Source: MFD04580-c1 sp963702995
GTDB lineage: Bacteria; Planctomycetota; Phycisphaerae; Tepidisphaerales; Tepidisphaeraceae
DNA length: 64,000 nt
Direction of reading: 5' to 3'
Assembly (NCBI GenBank): GCA_963702995.1
Contig: OY969783.1
Coordinates: 1,426,001 to 1,490,000 of the forward strand
Position numbers and translations under genes: made by a program
Shown here: positions 29,116-39,395 of the stretch, in pieces
Numbering within the stretch: the first letter of the stretch is position 1
Layout of the letters: each line of letters begins with the position of its first letter
Notes under the pieces: model-generated
What the model saw: the letters and a program-made list of their open reading frames with translations, nothing else
Told to the model about the DNA's origin: nothing
Databases searched by the model: none

Positions 29116-31061
29116 CTATTTATTCAGCCCCGAGCCGGCCGCCGGCACCTGCCAGTGCTCGCGCATCCGCTTGACCAGCCCGTCGGGCTTGGCGGATCGC
29201 TTCTCGCTGTCGGCGAGATAGGTCATGGCGTCGGCTTCGTGCCCCGTGTTGTAGGAAAGGTAGGCGAGGAGGAACGACGCCGTTTCGTTGGCCGGCTCCT
29301 TCGTCGCCAGATCCTTCAGATCATCGGAGATCGCTTTGAGGCGGCCGGCGCCGATCATCTGATTCAGGTCGAACTGGGCATGGAGCAGCGCCGGGTCGGC
29401 CGCGAGGGCGGCGCGAATGTGGGATTCGGCGCTTCGGTACGATGTCGCGCCCAGCTCGGCATTGGCTCGCCCGAGGGGAATCAGCGGGTTGTTCGGGGCC
29501 ACCTGAAGGGCGAGGTCATACTGATCGATCGCCGACGCGAACTTCCCCTGCTTCATGAGCACTTCGGCCGTCTTGAGCACATCGGCCAACCCCTTCGCGC
29601 GGACGCCTGTCGCCAGGCTCTCGATGTGAAGGGGTTCGACGTTCTTGCCAACATCCTGCAGGCCGCTCGATCCCGTCCCCGCAGGGGAGCGCGGCATCGC
29701 GACCGACGGGGCACGCGTTCCGCCGGAAGCGCCGCGCCGGGCATCGCCGCGCCGGGTACCGCCGAACCGGGCGTCGCCGGAGCGCCGGGGGCTCGGCCGG
29801 GCGTGGTCGTCCCGGGTGGAGTGGTCCCAGGTGGAGTCGTCCCGGGTGCCAGGTCCCCTGGGGTCGCGGCTTTTGCTGCGTCCCGGGCGCGGACGCCCTT
29901 CTCGAATTGATTGTTCGCTTCGGCATCGGTCTGGGGGCGATTCAGCGCGTCGTAACGAGCGAGGCGCGTTTTCAGTTCGTTGTACTGCGTGCTCTGCTGC
30001 GCGGGCGTCATCAACTGAAGACGAAGCCCCTGGCCGGTGCTTGTGCCGTCAGAGGAGTTGATCTGACCACTTTCGATCGCACTGGTGGGCAGGGCCTGTG
30101 CGTTGCCCAGGCGATTGTTCTCCGGCGACTCGAACGGCTTGGGGATCAGGCCGCCGCCGCCGATCTCGTCGCTGCTGCGCGGCGAACCGGGGCCGCCCAA
30201 CTTCCCATTGTTCATCTGCCCGGTCTGCTCCTGATTCGGTGAAATGTTCGGGTTGCCGGTGGAGTTCTGGAGCAGTTCGGCCTGCATCTCCGCGACCGAG
30301 CGCGTCGCCCTGAAACGATCGACCGAATTGGCCGGGACCAACTGCTGATCCGCGAACGCGGTGCTATTGAACTGGAATGACTGAATCCCCGACAGCGGCG
30401 ACACCGAGAGCAGCCCCTGGTCGAGCGAGTTGTTGAAGGTGCCCACGCGCTGGTCGCCACGCACGTTGCTGTAGACCGAGTTGCTCAACAGGGGCGAAGT
30501 CCCCAGGACGCCGCTCGTCTGCCCGGTGACGCTCTGGCTCAGCGGCCGCTGGCTCAGGTTGTATGCCGACGCCGTGCTGGCGAGGTTGGTATTCGGCAGC
30601 ACATATCCGGGGCCTGAAACGGTGGGGACAAACCCCGGCGGCGGCGCAACCGCCCGCGACTCGCCGTAGAACGGCTGAACGGTCGGAAGGGCATAGGCCG
30701 ACGGCGACCCACGCACCGGCGCTCCGTTGGAGTCCGCGATGAAGCGGTCGGAAGGGCCGCCAGCGGTCGGGCCGCTGAAGGCTCTGGCGTCGGTTTCATT
30801 CAGGTTGCCGCGGAACTGGCGGCCACCGGTCACGTTCCCGTAAATGATGTCATTCTGCGTGACCCCTCGGCCGACGTTTGACGACTGGTTGATCCCACCG
30901 CTGCCGACTTGGTTGTTCGCGTCGTTCACATGGCCGTTGTTGTTCACGGGGAACTGGGCGCGAGCCGGCGTTTGAAGCAAGAGAGGCACCGACGCCGCGG
31001 CAAGGGCAACCGCCCAATGTTGCCGCGTCCGCGTGAGGTTCCGAATTGATCGCATCGCCAT
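29116..31061 (-). CDS. Secreted TPR protein with low-complexity Pro/Gly linker (frameshifted)
   Basis: Start ATG 31061 (MAMRSIRNLT), preceded by GGAAAGG, with a signal peptide cleaved after TPARA. Residues 36-400 are Asn/Ser/Gly-rich and without a recognised fold. Then comes a linker of repeated PGTTPPGTT and PGA units, followed by TPR units (AEVLMKQGKFASAIDQYDLA; NNPLIPLGRANAELGATSYR). The C-terminal part (29116-29697) is in another frame. One added C in the CCCC run (29708-29711 on the minus strand) joins them into about 648 residues. It probably acts as an envelope-associated scaffold; exact function unknown. Confidence 0.78.
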
Positions 31062-31459
31062 GGCAAACACCTTTCCGTCACACACACCCACTCGTTCCGA
31101 ACGCTGACTCGACGCGGGCCGGACCCGAAGGCCAGAGACGTAGGCTCTTTTTATATCGACTATTCCGCAGACAAAAAGTTGCAGAGCCCGTCCGTGAACG
31201 TCCGGCAAATTCAGGGTACAAACAACGCGGCCAATCACGGTCCCGAGCCGATTATAGCCGCCCAGGCAAAAACGCGAACCACAATTCTGGGTTAGCCGAA
31301 GTTCCGTCCGGCGGCGACAAGTCTCTCCGTTAATGAGAGTTATAGAAAAGCAGGGTGGGCTGGGAGCGCCCGCGCTGTGCGGGGCGAAATGGGTGGCCGT
31401 GTCATCGGGCAACGATTGCGGGCCCAAGCCGACCCCGGATCGCCCACATTGCCAGGGCG
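31062..31459. other. Intergenic region, nothing recognised apart from a possible promoter
   Basis: About 400 bases upstream of the secreted TPR gene. It contains a possible promoter listed separately and no coding or structured element I can support. Confidence 0.4.
31150..31177 (-). promoter_or_regulatory. Possible sigma-70-type promoter of the secreted TPR gene
   Basis: On the minus strand TATAAA (31155-31150) is preceded 16 bases upstream by the weak -35 element TTTTTG (31177-31172). It lies about 90 bases upstream of the ATG at 31061. The -10 matches well and the -35 poorly. Confidence 0.3.
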
Positions 31460-31816
31460 TCAGGCCACCTCGACCAGCGACGCGCCGGGCGATTCGGCGG
31501 CGACGCGAGCTACCCGGTCGGAGTGGCGGCTCGCCCGCGTGCGGGAACGCTTCAGTTGCAACGGCGGCCCGAACGGCAGGCCATCCGCGAGCGGCTCGGC
31601 GGTGGTGCTGCCCGATGTGCTGGAGAAGTAGCCGGCGCGGGCTTGCATATCCGTCAGCACGCGGGTCGCCACGATGATCGGCGGCGCGTGGCATCGATTC
31701 ACACCGGCCGCCAGAAGCAGGAGGTGCCAGTCGTGGTCGAGGAGGTCGGCGGCGTCCGTCCAGCCCTGCTGGATCGCTTCGGCCAAGGAGGCGGCGCGCA
31801 ATTGGTTGGTGGTCAC
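31460..31816 (-). CDS. Hypothetical protein
   Basis: 118 residues from GTG 31816. The N-terminal half is helical (LAEAIQQGWTDAADLLDHDW, then HLLLLAAGVNRC); the C-terminal half is basic and probably disordered. No family recognised. Codon usage on this strand looks coding and the frame is uninterrupted. Confidence 0.45.
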   Translation of the reverse strand: MTTNQLRAASLAEAIQQGWTDAADLLDHDWHLLLLAAGVNRCHAPPIIVATRVLTDMQARAGYFSSTSGSTTAEPLADGLPFGPPLQLKRSRTRASRHSDRVARVAAESPGASLVEVA

Positions 31817-32247
31817 GGGGCACCCCGCTCAATAGCTAAAACGACTCTTTGGTCGGGGCCCGACATCCATCGGACCGGCGGCTCCTCGCCCGCAGCAAGG
31901 CCTCTTTTACAACGCGGCCGTCGGATCCGGAGCGCCTGTTTCGGACCGTGCCTCCTTTTAGCACTACAAATTGCACAGCCGTAAAGCCCGGTTAACAAGA
32001 GAAATCCGAAGCAGATAACCTCCGGGAAGCTGAAAAAAGTCGAAGGCGAAAAGCCGAAGTCGCTTGCAGCCGGTTTCTTCTTTGCCTCGTTCGCATACCC
32101 TTAGATTTCGACTTCTTCCATGAGGCCGCCGTAGAGGGCTACGCTGTAGTTCTGGTTGTCGGCACAATCACACGTTGCACCGCACACCCGCTGGCGCATC
32201 GTCCCAGGCGATGGGCGAGCCCACGGCGGCGGAGCGTTCACCCGATG
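31817..32247. other. Intergenic region with a candidate small ORF
   Basis: About 430 bases between two minus-strand genes. It contains the motif GAAATCCGAAGC at 32001-32012, shared with other places in this window, and the small reading frame at 32101-32199. Otherwise nothing is recognised. Confidence 0.4.
32101..32199 (-). CDS. Candidate small Cys-containing protein
   Basis: A 32-codon frame from ATG 32199, with GGGA four bases upstream, to TAA at 32103-32101. The peptide begins MRQRVCGATCDCADNQNY and ends GGLMEEVEI. Third codon positions are almost all G or C, as in real genes here. It lies in the same frame as, and 49 bases after, the stop of the upstream gene (32248), so it could also be a detached C-terminus. 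No family recognised. Confidence 0.3.
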   Translation of the reverse strand: MRQRVCGATCDCADNQNYSVALYGGLMEEVEI

Positions 32248-33279
32248 TTACCGCCGTTCCCCCGCGGGAGCGGACGATGGCGAGGGGGTGGCCGACCGCT
32301 GCTGGCGGTCGGAGCTTTCGCCGGCGGCGGCGGCCGCCTTCACCACCAGCGGGAGCAGGCGATCGACCGTCGCCGCGTCGAGCGTGACCGTGACTCGCTG
32401 ATCGGTGATCTTTGGCATCAGCGCGTCGGCGAGCGATCCGTTCTCCCCCGCCAGCGCCTGCTTCGCTCGGGGATCGTCTTTCATTCGCCCCAGGGCGTCG
32501 CGGATCTGGCTCGCGACGCTTTGTGCCGCGGCCGCGTCTTTCGCCCCCAGCATCACGCGAATTTCAGGCGATGGCGGAAGCGAGACGGCGACCGCTACCC
32601 AGAGAACCCCATGGGCCGCCCCCGGAGTATCGACACCTCCGGCCGCCGGCGGTCCGGAGTTGGATAAGATGTCCCGGCCGATCACAAGCCGAATCGGCGC
32701 ATCGCCGGCCGCCGAAAGCGCGTCAACGATCGCGGCCGCCGACGGGTTCATCGCCGGCGCTGTGATCTTCCGCAGCGCACCCTTATCCCCCACCAGCACC
32801 GCATCCTCGAAACGCCGGACGTCCAGTTCCACGTCGGCGGCCGCCGGCGCCAGGGCGGCCTCGATCGATCTCGCGGCGGCCTCCGCGCCGACCGGGGCCA
32901 CGAGCCGAAGGGGTGACGCGCCCTGATCGGGTCGGACAGAGGCGCAGACGTACGCCCGCTGACCTCCGGCTTTGGCAAACAGGTCGAGCCAGCGGCGGGC
33001 ACGTTCCAGCGGCTCCTTGGCCTCGGCGGCGTAGGCTTCGGCCGCCTTCGGGCCCGCCCCGGACTTGCGGATGATCTCTGTTGCGCAGGCATCGATCCGG
33101 TCGATGTCGAGCTTCGTAGCATCAATGGCGAGGACCACCGGCAGGTCATCACTGAAGTACTTTGCGGCCGAGGTATCGGCCGCGTCGGCGCCGCGTGCAG
33201 CGGGAGCCGCCGCCACCCAGGTCGCAATGGCGAGTGGGACGAGGAGTCGATTTGATAATCGCCGGGTTTCTGCTCGCAT
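32248..33279 (-). CDS. Secreted hypothetical protein
   Basis: 343 residues from ATG 33279 (MRAETRRLSNRLLVPLAIAT), with a signal peptide cleaved near AARGA. The mature protein is Ala-rich, with two similar alpha/beta halves: PVVLAIDATKLDIDRIDACA with AYVCASVRPDQGASPLRLVA, and IRLVIGRDILSNSG with GVLWVAVAVSLPPSPEIRVM. This duplicated layout is common in planctomycete secreted proteins of unknown role. The open frame upstream to 33495 lacks coding character. Confidence 0.7.
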   Translation of the reverse strand: MRAETRRLSNRLLVPLAIATWVAAAPAARGADAADTSAAKYFSDDLPVVLAIDATKLDIDRIDACATEIIRKSGAGPKAAEAYAAEAKEPLERARRWLDLFAKAGGQRAYVCASVRPDQGASPLRLVAPVGAEAAARSIEAALAPAAADVELDVRRFEDAVLVGDKGALRKITAPAMNPSAAAIVDALSAAGDAPIRLVIGRDILSNSGPPAAGGVDTPGAAHGVLWVAVAVSLPPSPEIRVMLGAKDAAAAQSVASQIRDALGRMKDDPRAKQALAGENGSLADALMPKITDQRVTVTLDAATVDRLLPLVVKAAAAAGESSDRQQRSATPSPSSAPAGERR

Positions 33280-33598
33280 ATATGCGTCTCCAGGATCTTC
33301 GAGCGCGACGCGATCCGGCGTTCCCTGCGGCCGCCCTGTCATCGGAGGGCTGCGGCGAAGTCGCGGCCGGGCGCGGCAATGTTCGACCGCCATGTCTGAT
33401 AACCCCATCCAAAGATGACGGTTATGGCATGTCTGGCGCCTTTGCGGGGGCAAATTCGTGGACGGAATTTTCCTTCCGCTGAAGCGTTGTAACATGGAAT
33501 GTGTGCGTCATGGACGACGCCGGAGCGCGTCCACGGGCTTGGCAAGCCCTGCCATGGATCGCTGATTCTCCAGATCAACATTTGTTGTAACCTCTTCT
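33280..33598. other. Intergenic region between divergent genes
   Basis: About 320 bases separating the secreted hypothetical gene from the amine oxidase gene. It must hold both promoters; nothing specific recognised. Confidence 0.4.
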
Positions 33599-35104
33599 AT
33601 GCAAGCACCTCGCATCGCGATCATTGGCGGCGGCCCCGGTGGCCTGCTGACCGCTTACCTTCTCCAGTCGCGCACGCGCCGGGAGCTGGATGTCTCTATT
33701 TTTGAATCCAGCAAACGGCTTGGCGGAAAGGTCCGGACGGGGCAGTTCTCCGCCGCCCCGGTGCTGTACGAGGCGGGTGCGGCGGAGCTTTATGACTATT
33801 CCGGGGTCGGCCCCGATCCGCTGCGCGAACTGATCACGGCGTTCGGCCTGCCGACGCGGCCGATGGAGGGGAAGACGGTTGTCATGGGTGACGCCATCCT
33901 GACCACCGATGAGGACATCCGGCGACACCTCGGCCCCAAGACGCTCCTGGCCTTGAAGGACTTCACCCGCCGCGCAACGGCGCTGGTCAGCCCGGCGGAG
34001 TATTACGAATCGGATTGGAAGGAAGATAACGCCGACCCGCTATCGCGCAAGAAGCTCAGCGAGCTGCTCGCCAGCATCCCCGACGAGGCGGCGCGGAAGT
34101 ACGTGCGGATCGCCATCCACAGCGATCTGGCGACCGAGCCACACCTGACCAACGCGATGTACGGCCTGCAAAACTACCTGATGAACGAGCCGGGCTACAT
34201 GCGGCTCTACACGATCGATGGCGGGATCGAGCGGTTCATTCGCGAATTGATCGCCCGGCTCGGGCCCAGCACCGTTCGGCTCGAGCGACGCGTCTCCAGC
34301 GTCGAGCGAACGTCGGACGAGACGTACCTCGTCACCTCCCGCCACCACGGCGAATGGACGACGGATGAATACGATTACGTGGTCGCCGCCCTGCCGAACA
34401 ACTGGCTGCCCGCTGTCGATTGGCGCGGCGAAGCGCTCGCCAAGGCGATGCACGCCCATCACGTCCATTACGACTACCCGGCCCACTACCTCCGCGTCAG
34501 CCTCCTGTTCGAGAAGCCGTTCTGGCGCGACCGGATCGCCGGCTCGTATTTTATGATCGATGGGCTGGAGGGGTGCTGCGTGTACGACGAATCCTCCCGG
34601 CACGACGGCTGCACGTTCGGCGTGCTCGGGTGGCTGATCGCCGGGGAGGCGGCCCTCTCGCTGTGCAACCTTGACGACGACGCGCTGATCGAGCGGGTGC
34701 TCGATTCGCTCCCGCGCCCGCTCGCGCACGGCCGCGGCCTGCTCCTGGAGGGTAGGGTGCATCGCTGGGCTGGCTCGGTGAACGGCCTCCCCGCCGGGTA
34801 CCCGGCGCGCGAGCCCGACTCGCGGCATGTGCCCGATCCGGTCGGACATCCGGAATTGTTCGTCGTCGGGGACTACCTGTTTGATTCGACCTTGAACGGC
34901 GTCATGGACTCCGCCGATACCGTCGCGGAATGGGTTCTTGAAGAAGTCGAGGATGAAGCGATGACAGTTGACGGCTCCGGCGTGATCGATCTGGCGGCCG
35001 CGCGAATCGACGGCATCCTTTCGGCTTCCGCCGATGTCGAGATGGCTGGCACCCTGCCTTCAGGCCGTGCCGAGGCGGCGACGCAAAGCCCAACCACTCC
35101 CTGA
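33599..35104 (+). CDS. FAD-dependent amine oxidase family oxidoreductase
   Basis: 501 residues. The FAD-binding Rossmann segment IAIIGGGPGGLLTAYLLQ opens the protein, with FESSKRLGGKVRTG as the second contact. The C-terminal FAD segment is ELFVVGDYLFDSTLNGVMDS. Overall layout matches flavin amine oxidase/phytoene desaturase-like enzymes; the substrate is unknown. After about residue 450 there is an acidic, probably disordered tail. It stands alone with its own promoter region. Confidence 0.85.
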   Translation: MQAPRIAIIGGGPGGLLTAYLLQSRTRRELDVSIFESSKRLGGKVRTGQFSAAPVLYEAGAAELYDYSGVGPDPLRELITAFGLPTRPMEGKTVVMGDAILTTDEDIRRHLGPKTLLALKDFTRRATALVSPAEYYESDWKEDNADPLSRKKLSELLASIPDEAARKYVRIAIHSDLATEPHLTNAMYGLQNYLMNEPGYMRLYTIDGGIERFIRELIARLGPSTVRLERRVSSVERTSDETYLVTSRHHGEWTTDEYDYVVAALPNNWLPAVDWRGEALAKAMHAHHVHYDYPAHYLRVSLLFEKPFWRDRIAGSYFMIDGLEGCCVYDESSRHDGCTFGVLGWLIAGEAALSLCNLDDDALIERVLDSLPRPLAHGRGLLLEGRVHRWAGSVNGLPAGYPAREPDSRHVPDPVGHPELFVVGDYLFDSTLNGVMDSADTVAEWVLEEVEDEAMTVDGSGVIDLAAARIDGILSASADVEMAGTLPSGRAEAATQSPTTP

Positions 35105-35205
35105 ATCCACGCCATGCCGACCTTTGCGGCCCCCGGCGGGGCTTGGGGCGGTGTCTGAACGAGTGACGCGATCGAATGCCCGGCCCTTTTTTGAGCAGAG
35201 CTACC

Positions 35206-36094
35206 ATGTCCGCAATCGCCCGTGAAAACTCCGGGGCCACACTGCCGCCCAAACCGAAACAAACGACCGTCCGGCGGGCTCGATTCGCGGCCGAGCCTAA
35301 GGACGCCGCCCAGGGCGCCGAGCGGCACTTCACGCGCCCGTACGCGGCGGCCGCCGTAGTCTCGATGACGACCGTCACTGAACTGGCGGCCGCCGTGGCA
35401 ACAGAAGTCGAGCCGATCGACCGGCTCGACATCGTGACCGCCGTCGCCGGGGGCGCCGGCGAATGGCGTCGCCCGGTCGAAGCATGGTTCGCCCCCGCCG
35501 CCGACGAGCGGGGCGCGATCGACGCGCCGCCGGTCGCGATCGAGGTGGCCGGCGGCGCGGTGCGTTGGCGGCCGGGCAAAGCGGTGATCGAAGGCCCGGC
35601 CGATGCGGCCGCGTCGATCTACCCCGCGCTGCTCGACTTCGGCTTCCTCGAAGGCGAGCTGCGCCGGCTCGAGGCGCGAACTGCTCCCGATCGAAACCGC
35701 CGCCCCCGCCGACGTGCGCCTGGCTTACCGCATCCGCTCGCGCAACAGCGCCCAGTGGGACCGGCTGGCCGAGACGCAGGAGCGGCTTTGCACCCTGCGG
35801 CTTGCGTTCGCGCGGCTCGAGCCCGAGCTCTACTCCCCCGCCGCGTCGCTCACCCCCGACAGTCGCAAGGCGTTCCGGCGGCTCGTCGCCCGCGCGAACG
35901 TGCCGACGCGGCTCGAGGCGTTTAGCGATCGGCTGGAAGCGTGTGAGGACCTCTACGAAGGGGCCGTTGACCGCGTGACCGACTTCCGCTGGTTCCGGTC
36001 CGGCAACCGGCTTGAAATCGCGATCGTCATCCTTCTGGCCTTTGAAGCGATTCTGCTCATTCTTGACCTGCTGCATCGAAGCCGCGCCCTCTGA
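35206..36094 (+). CDS. Hypothetical protein with C-terminal membrane anchor, RMD1/DUF155-like layout (frameshifted)
   Basis: Two frames (35176-35925 and 35603-36094) appear to be one protein of about 295 residues, joined by removing one base near 35675. The N-terminal part has an alpha/beta region (FGFLEGELRRLEA), the middle is helical and coiled-coil-like (WDRLAETQERLCTLRLAFAR; RLEAFSDRLEACEDLYEGAV), and the end is RLEIAIVILLAFEAILLILD, a single membrane helix. This layout recalls the RMD1/YagE (DUF155) family, whose C-terminus is a similar RLE-helix, but I cannot confirm it. I chose ATG 35206; 35176 is equally possible. Confidence 0.55.
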
Positions 36095-36208
36095 CCCGAG
36101 CAGTCTAGCACCACAGCGCTGGTCGGCGATCAGTCCTCACGAACAAGCCCGATACGAAGCGAAAAAACCCAAACAGGGCCGAAGCGGAGATCGACTCGTC
36201 CGTTTGGA

Positions 36209-38155
36209 TCAGTTTTTTCGTTTCTTTCTGGCCATTCCTTCGGATTTCGTGTTTCGGATTTTGCCGTCTTCGTCATGCCGCGACGGACGATGCGACGCCC
36301 GTGAGCGCGCGATCACCGCGCGGGTCGGCCGAAGCGCCGACCACCCCACGAAAACCGTCAGCGCCACGACGATCGACAGCAGCGCCCACCGGGCCCCGGC
36401 CGCGTTGTCGGCGAGGAAGACGAGGTTCGCGTCCACTTTGGCCCCCCAGTTATATTGAGCGCTGCGACTGAAGCCGTCGGCGGAGACTTCGGGCGTCCAG
36501 TGGCTGAAGGCACCCTGCTCCAGCTTGATCATGTCGAACGTGCGGCTCTCCAGCCCGAAATGAAGCAGGACGCCCAGGGCGAAATCGGCCGCCAGCCCCG
36601 CGACCAGGGCCCAGCGGAGCCCGCGCGGCAGATCGGGCAGCCCCGCCGCGATCAGGGCCAGGCCCAACAGCACGATCGCCTGAAGGCACAGGTGCGCGAC
36701 CCCGTACGGGTCGGGCGCGGTGTAGACAAAGATGCCAAGGAGCACGACGAACGGCACCATCCGCACCCAGAACCGCCGCTCCGCGAGAGCGTGCCTTTGA
36801 TCGCCGGGGGTCGGCCGCGTCGCGATGGGCCGGATCAGCCACCGCCACAGCAGGTAACCGGCCGCCCCCATGCCCACCGAGCCGAAGGCGAACGGCAAGC
36901 TCACCTGATAAAGAATGAACGTGAAGTCGCGGACGGTGCCGGCGGCGCTGAACTGTGCGAGCGCGTCATCGCGGATCAGGCTCGGGTGGACGATCAGAGG
37001 TGGGACGATGGTGCGGAAGAGGTTCTCGCGAAACGCCGCCCAAATTGACGGTGCCGGCGGCAGCGAGGCGGGCGCTGTGGTCGGCACGGCGTCGAGCGTC
37101 GCCGACGTTGGGGTCGTGGCGACCGCTTCGACGGGCGCGACGCTGGTCCCGACACGGCTCACGCTTGAATTGGACGCGAACGTCGCCCGCACGCCGTAGG
37201 CGTGGACCGACCAGCCGACCCAACTGAGGACGATGCAGAGGCTGAAGATCGCGATCTGGCCCGCTTCGCGCCATCGTTTGCGGCGGCCCCACCGGACACC
37301 CAAGCCATAATGGAGCGCCATGAAGACGGCATACGGGGCGGCCGAATAGTGCGTGAGGCAGCCGGTCGTCACCATCACGAACGCAAGCACCATGTGCGCC
37401 TGCGACTGCTTCCGCCACCCCCGCAAGTAGAGGTGAAGCGCGAGGATGACGTAGAAGGCCGTAAAGAGCTTTGTCCAGGTGTAGGCGACGTTCTGCATCG
37501 CCATCGGGTTGGCGATGAAGAGCAGCGCGACGGCCGCCGGCAGCCGCCGCAGTCTGGCGGCCGATGGAAGTCGGAACTGCCCGGCGATCAGGCAGCACGG
37601 GAGGAAAGCCAGCGCGTTGAGGAAGAGGAAGACGAGCTGAAAAACCTGGTACTCAAAGCCCGCCTGGGCGAGGTAGACGGTCGCCACCACATTCATCAGC
37701 GGCGGACGGGCCGGCAGCAGATAGAGGTCGATAAAACGGAACTGCGGGTCAATCCCGCCGAAGAAGAATCGCGTCCGCTGATAGTGCTCGAGCCAGTCGC
37801 CGGACCACGTTCCGCCGGCGTAACTCCGGATGACGCCGGTTAACAGGAGCGAGACGAGCAGGACGACCCCGAACCACCCGCACATCCGGCGGACGGCGCG
37901 GCTCCGGAAAAGGCGAGCGATATCGCCGGCGGTGGCGACCGTGGCGGCCAGGCCGGCGGCCGACACCGCGCACTGCCACAACGGGTCGAGCCCCAGGGTG
38001 AAGACGAGGAACCCGCCAAGGTAGACGAGGAGCATCGACAGGCCGATCGCCGTCAGTAGGCGCTCGGCCGGGCTCAGCGGCAAGCGCCGAACGATCAAGA
38101 GCCCCGGGCCGACCCCCGTCGCCGCCGCCAGGAACAGGAGGGCGATAACCCACAT
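36209..38155 (-). CDS. Polytopic membrane protein, GT-C glycosyltransferase-like
   Basis: 648 residues with about 12-14 hydrophobic helices spread along the length. The first large non-membrane loop has GTWSGDWLEHYQRTRFFFGG, with acidic and aromatic residues as in GT-C active-site loops, and MNVVATVYLAQAG. It probably transfers a sugar from a polyprenyl carrier, but no named family is certain. An alternative GTG at 38167 overlaps the rho stop; ATG 38155 sits 5 bases after it. Either way it is coupled to rho. The last residues (GKIRNTKSEGMARKKRKN) are encoded by a dispersed repeat at 36239-36262. Confidence 0.75.
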   Translation of the reverse strand: MWVIALLFLAAATGVGPGLLIVRRLPLSPAERLLTAIGLSMLLVYLGGFLVFTLGLDPLWQCAVSAAGLAATVATAGDIARLFRSRAVRRMCGWFGVVLLVSLLLTGVIRSYAGGTWSGDWLEHYQRTRFFFGGIDPQFRFIDLYLLPARPPLMNVVATVYLAQAGFEYQVFQLVFLFLNALAFLPCCLIAGQFRLPSAARLRRLPAAVALLFIANPMAMQNVAYTWTKLFTAFYVILALHLYLRGWRKQSQAHMVLAFVMVTTGCLTHYSAAPYAVFMALHYGLGVRWGRRKRWREAGQIAIFSLCIVLSWVGWSVHAYGVRATFASNSSVSRVGTSVAPVEAVATTPTSATLDAVPTTAPASLPPAPSIWAAFRENLFRTIVPPLIVHPSLIRDDALAQFSAAGTVRDFTFILYQVSLPFAFGSVGMGAAGYLLWRWLIRPIATRPTPGDQRHALAERRFWVRMVPFVVLLGIFVYTAPDPYGVAHLCLQAIVLLGLALIAAGLPDLPRGLRWALVAGLAADFALGVLLHFGLESRTFDMIKLEQGAFSHWTPEVSADGFSRSAQYNWGAKVDANLVFLADNAAGARWALLSIVVALTVFVGWSALRPTRAVIARSRASHRPSRHDEDGKIRNTKSEGMARKKRKN

Positions 38156-38159
38156 GCGA

Positions 38160-39395
38160 TCAAGCACGCAAGGTGCCGAACATCGCCTGATTACTCGGCT
38201 GGCGGCCGAGCGCCTCGAGCAGATGCTTCATCGCCTGGGCCGGCTGCATGTTCATCAGATGGCGGCGGATGTTATGGGCCGCCGTAAGCGACTTTGCGTC
38301 CAGGAGCTTCTCTTCCTTACGCGTCCCCGTCTCGGCGATGTTCAGGGCCGGGAAGATGCGCAGGTTGGACAAGTTGCGGTCCAGGACCAGCTCCATGTTG
38401 CCGGTCCCCTTGAACTCTTCAAAGATGATCTGATCCATGCGGCTGCCGGTATCGACCAGGCAGGTGGCGAGGATGGTCAGGCTGCCGCCATTCTCCACTT
38501 TGCGGGCGGCGCCAAAGAGCCGCTTTGGGATTTCCAGTGCGCGGTTGTCCAGCCCGCCCGACATCGTGCGGCCGCCTGAAGGGCCGCCAATGTTAAACGA
38601 CCGGCCGAGCCGCGTCAGCGAGTCGAGCAGGACGACGATGTTCTTGCCGAACTCGACTTGGCGCTTGCAGCGTTCGATGACCAGAGTGGCCAGATCGAGG
38701 TGCTTTTCGACCGAATTATCGTTCGAGCTGGCATAGACCTTCCCGGGGACGTTGCGCTTCATGTCGGTGACTTCCTCCGGCCGCTCGTCAACAAGCAGGA
38801 GGATCAGTTCGGTCCCGGGGTAGTTGGCGTGGATGCCTTTGGCGATGTTCTGGAGGAGGATCGTCTTGCCCGTTCGCGGTGGCGCGACGATCAGGCCGCG
38901 ACTGCCGAAGCCGATGGGGGCGAGGATGTCGATGACGCGGGTGGTCAGCTCGGCCGCGTCGTGCTCCAGGCGGATCTGCGGCTGCGGGTCCAGCGCGGTG
39001 GCGTCGTAGAGCGGGACGGTGTCGGCGTAGGCGTCGATCGGGCCGTTCTCGATCGCTTCGATCCGGGCGAGCGTGCGCCCTTTGGCGACGCCGCGGAGGA
39101 GCAGCCCCGGCCGCAGGTTGAGGTCGCGGATCAGCGAGCGTGGGACGATCAGGTTGCCCCGCGCGGCGCGGAGGGGGTTCTCCGGGTCGCGCAGATGGCC
39201 GTCCTGGCGCTCATCAGGGATCTGCAGCAGGCCTTCGACGCTGCCTGTCACCGCCGGCCCGTCATCACGGTACTGGGGGACATGCTGCGCGGGGCGGCTG
39301 GAGGAATGGTGGTTCGCCTGATGGTGGGGGCGCGGAGCGTGTCGAGGAGGGTTGCTGCTTCGGTTCGTGCGCTTCGGCCGGGTGATGCGTGTCAT
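38160..39395 (-). CDS. rho: Transcription termination factor Rho
   Basis: A 411-residue RNA-dependent hexameric ATPase. Walker A is APPRTGKT and Walker B ILLLVDERPEEVT. The Q-loop region LLDSLTRLGRSFNIGGPSGG and R-loop LFGAARKVENGGSLTILAT follow. The OSB RNA-binding domain near 55-110 (VEGLLQIPDERQDGHLRDPE) is present. The first 45 residues are basic, His/Pro-rich and disordered, in place of the usual N-terminal helical bundle. Downstream gene coupling is tight (stop 38160, next start 38155). Rho as lead gene of a two-gene unit with a glycosyltransferase-like protein is unusual. Confidence 0.96.
   Translation of the reverse strand: MTRITRPKRTNRSSNPPRHAPRPHHQANHHSSSRPAQHVPQYRDDGPAVTGSVEGLLQIPDERQDGHLRDPENPLRAARGNLIVPRSLIRDLNLRPGLLLRGVAKGRTLARIEAIENGPIDAYADTVPLYDATALDPQPQIRLEHDAAELTTRVIDILAPIGFGSRGLIVAPPRTGKTILLQNIAKGIHANYPGTELILLLVDERPEEVTDMKRNVPGKVYASSNDNSVEKHLDLATLVIERCKRQVEFGKNIVVLLDSLTRLGRSFNIGGPSGGRTMSGGLDNRALEIPKRLFGAARKVENGGSLTILATCLVDTGSRMDQIIFEEFKGTGNMELVLDRNLSNLRIFPALNIAETGTRKEEKLLDAKSLTAAHNIRRHLMNMQPAQAMKHLLEALGRQPSNQAMFGTLRA

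Noticed and set aside
34040..34849. 269-codon frame opposite the amine oxidase gene
   Set aside because: Shadow of a conserved flavoprotein; no independent signal.
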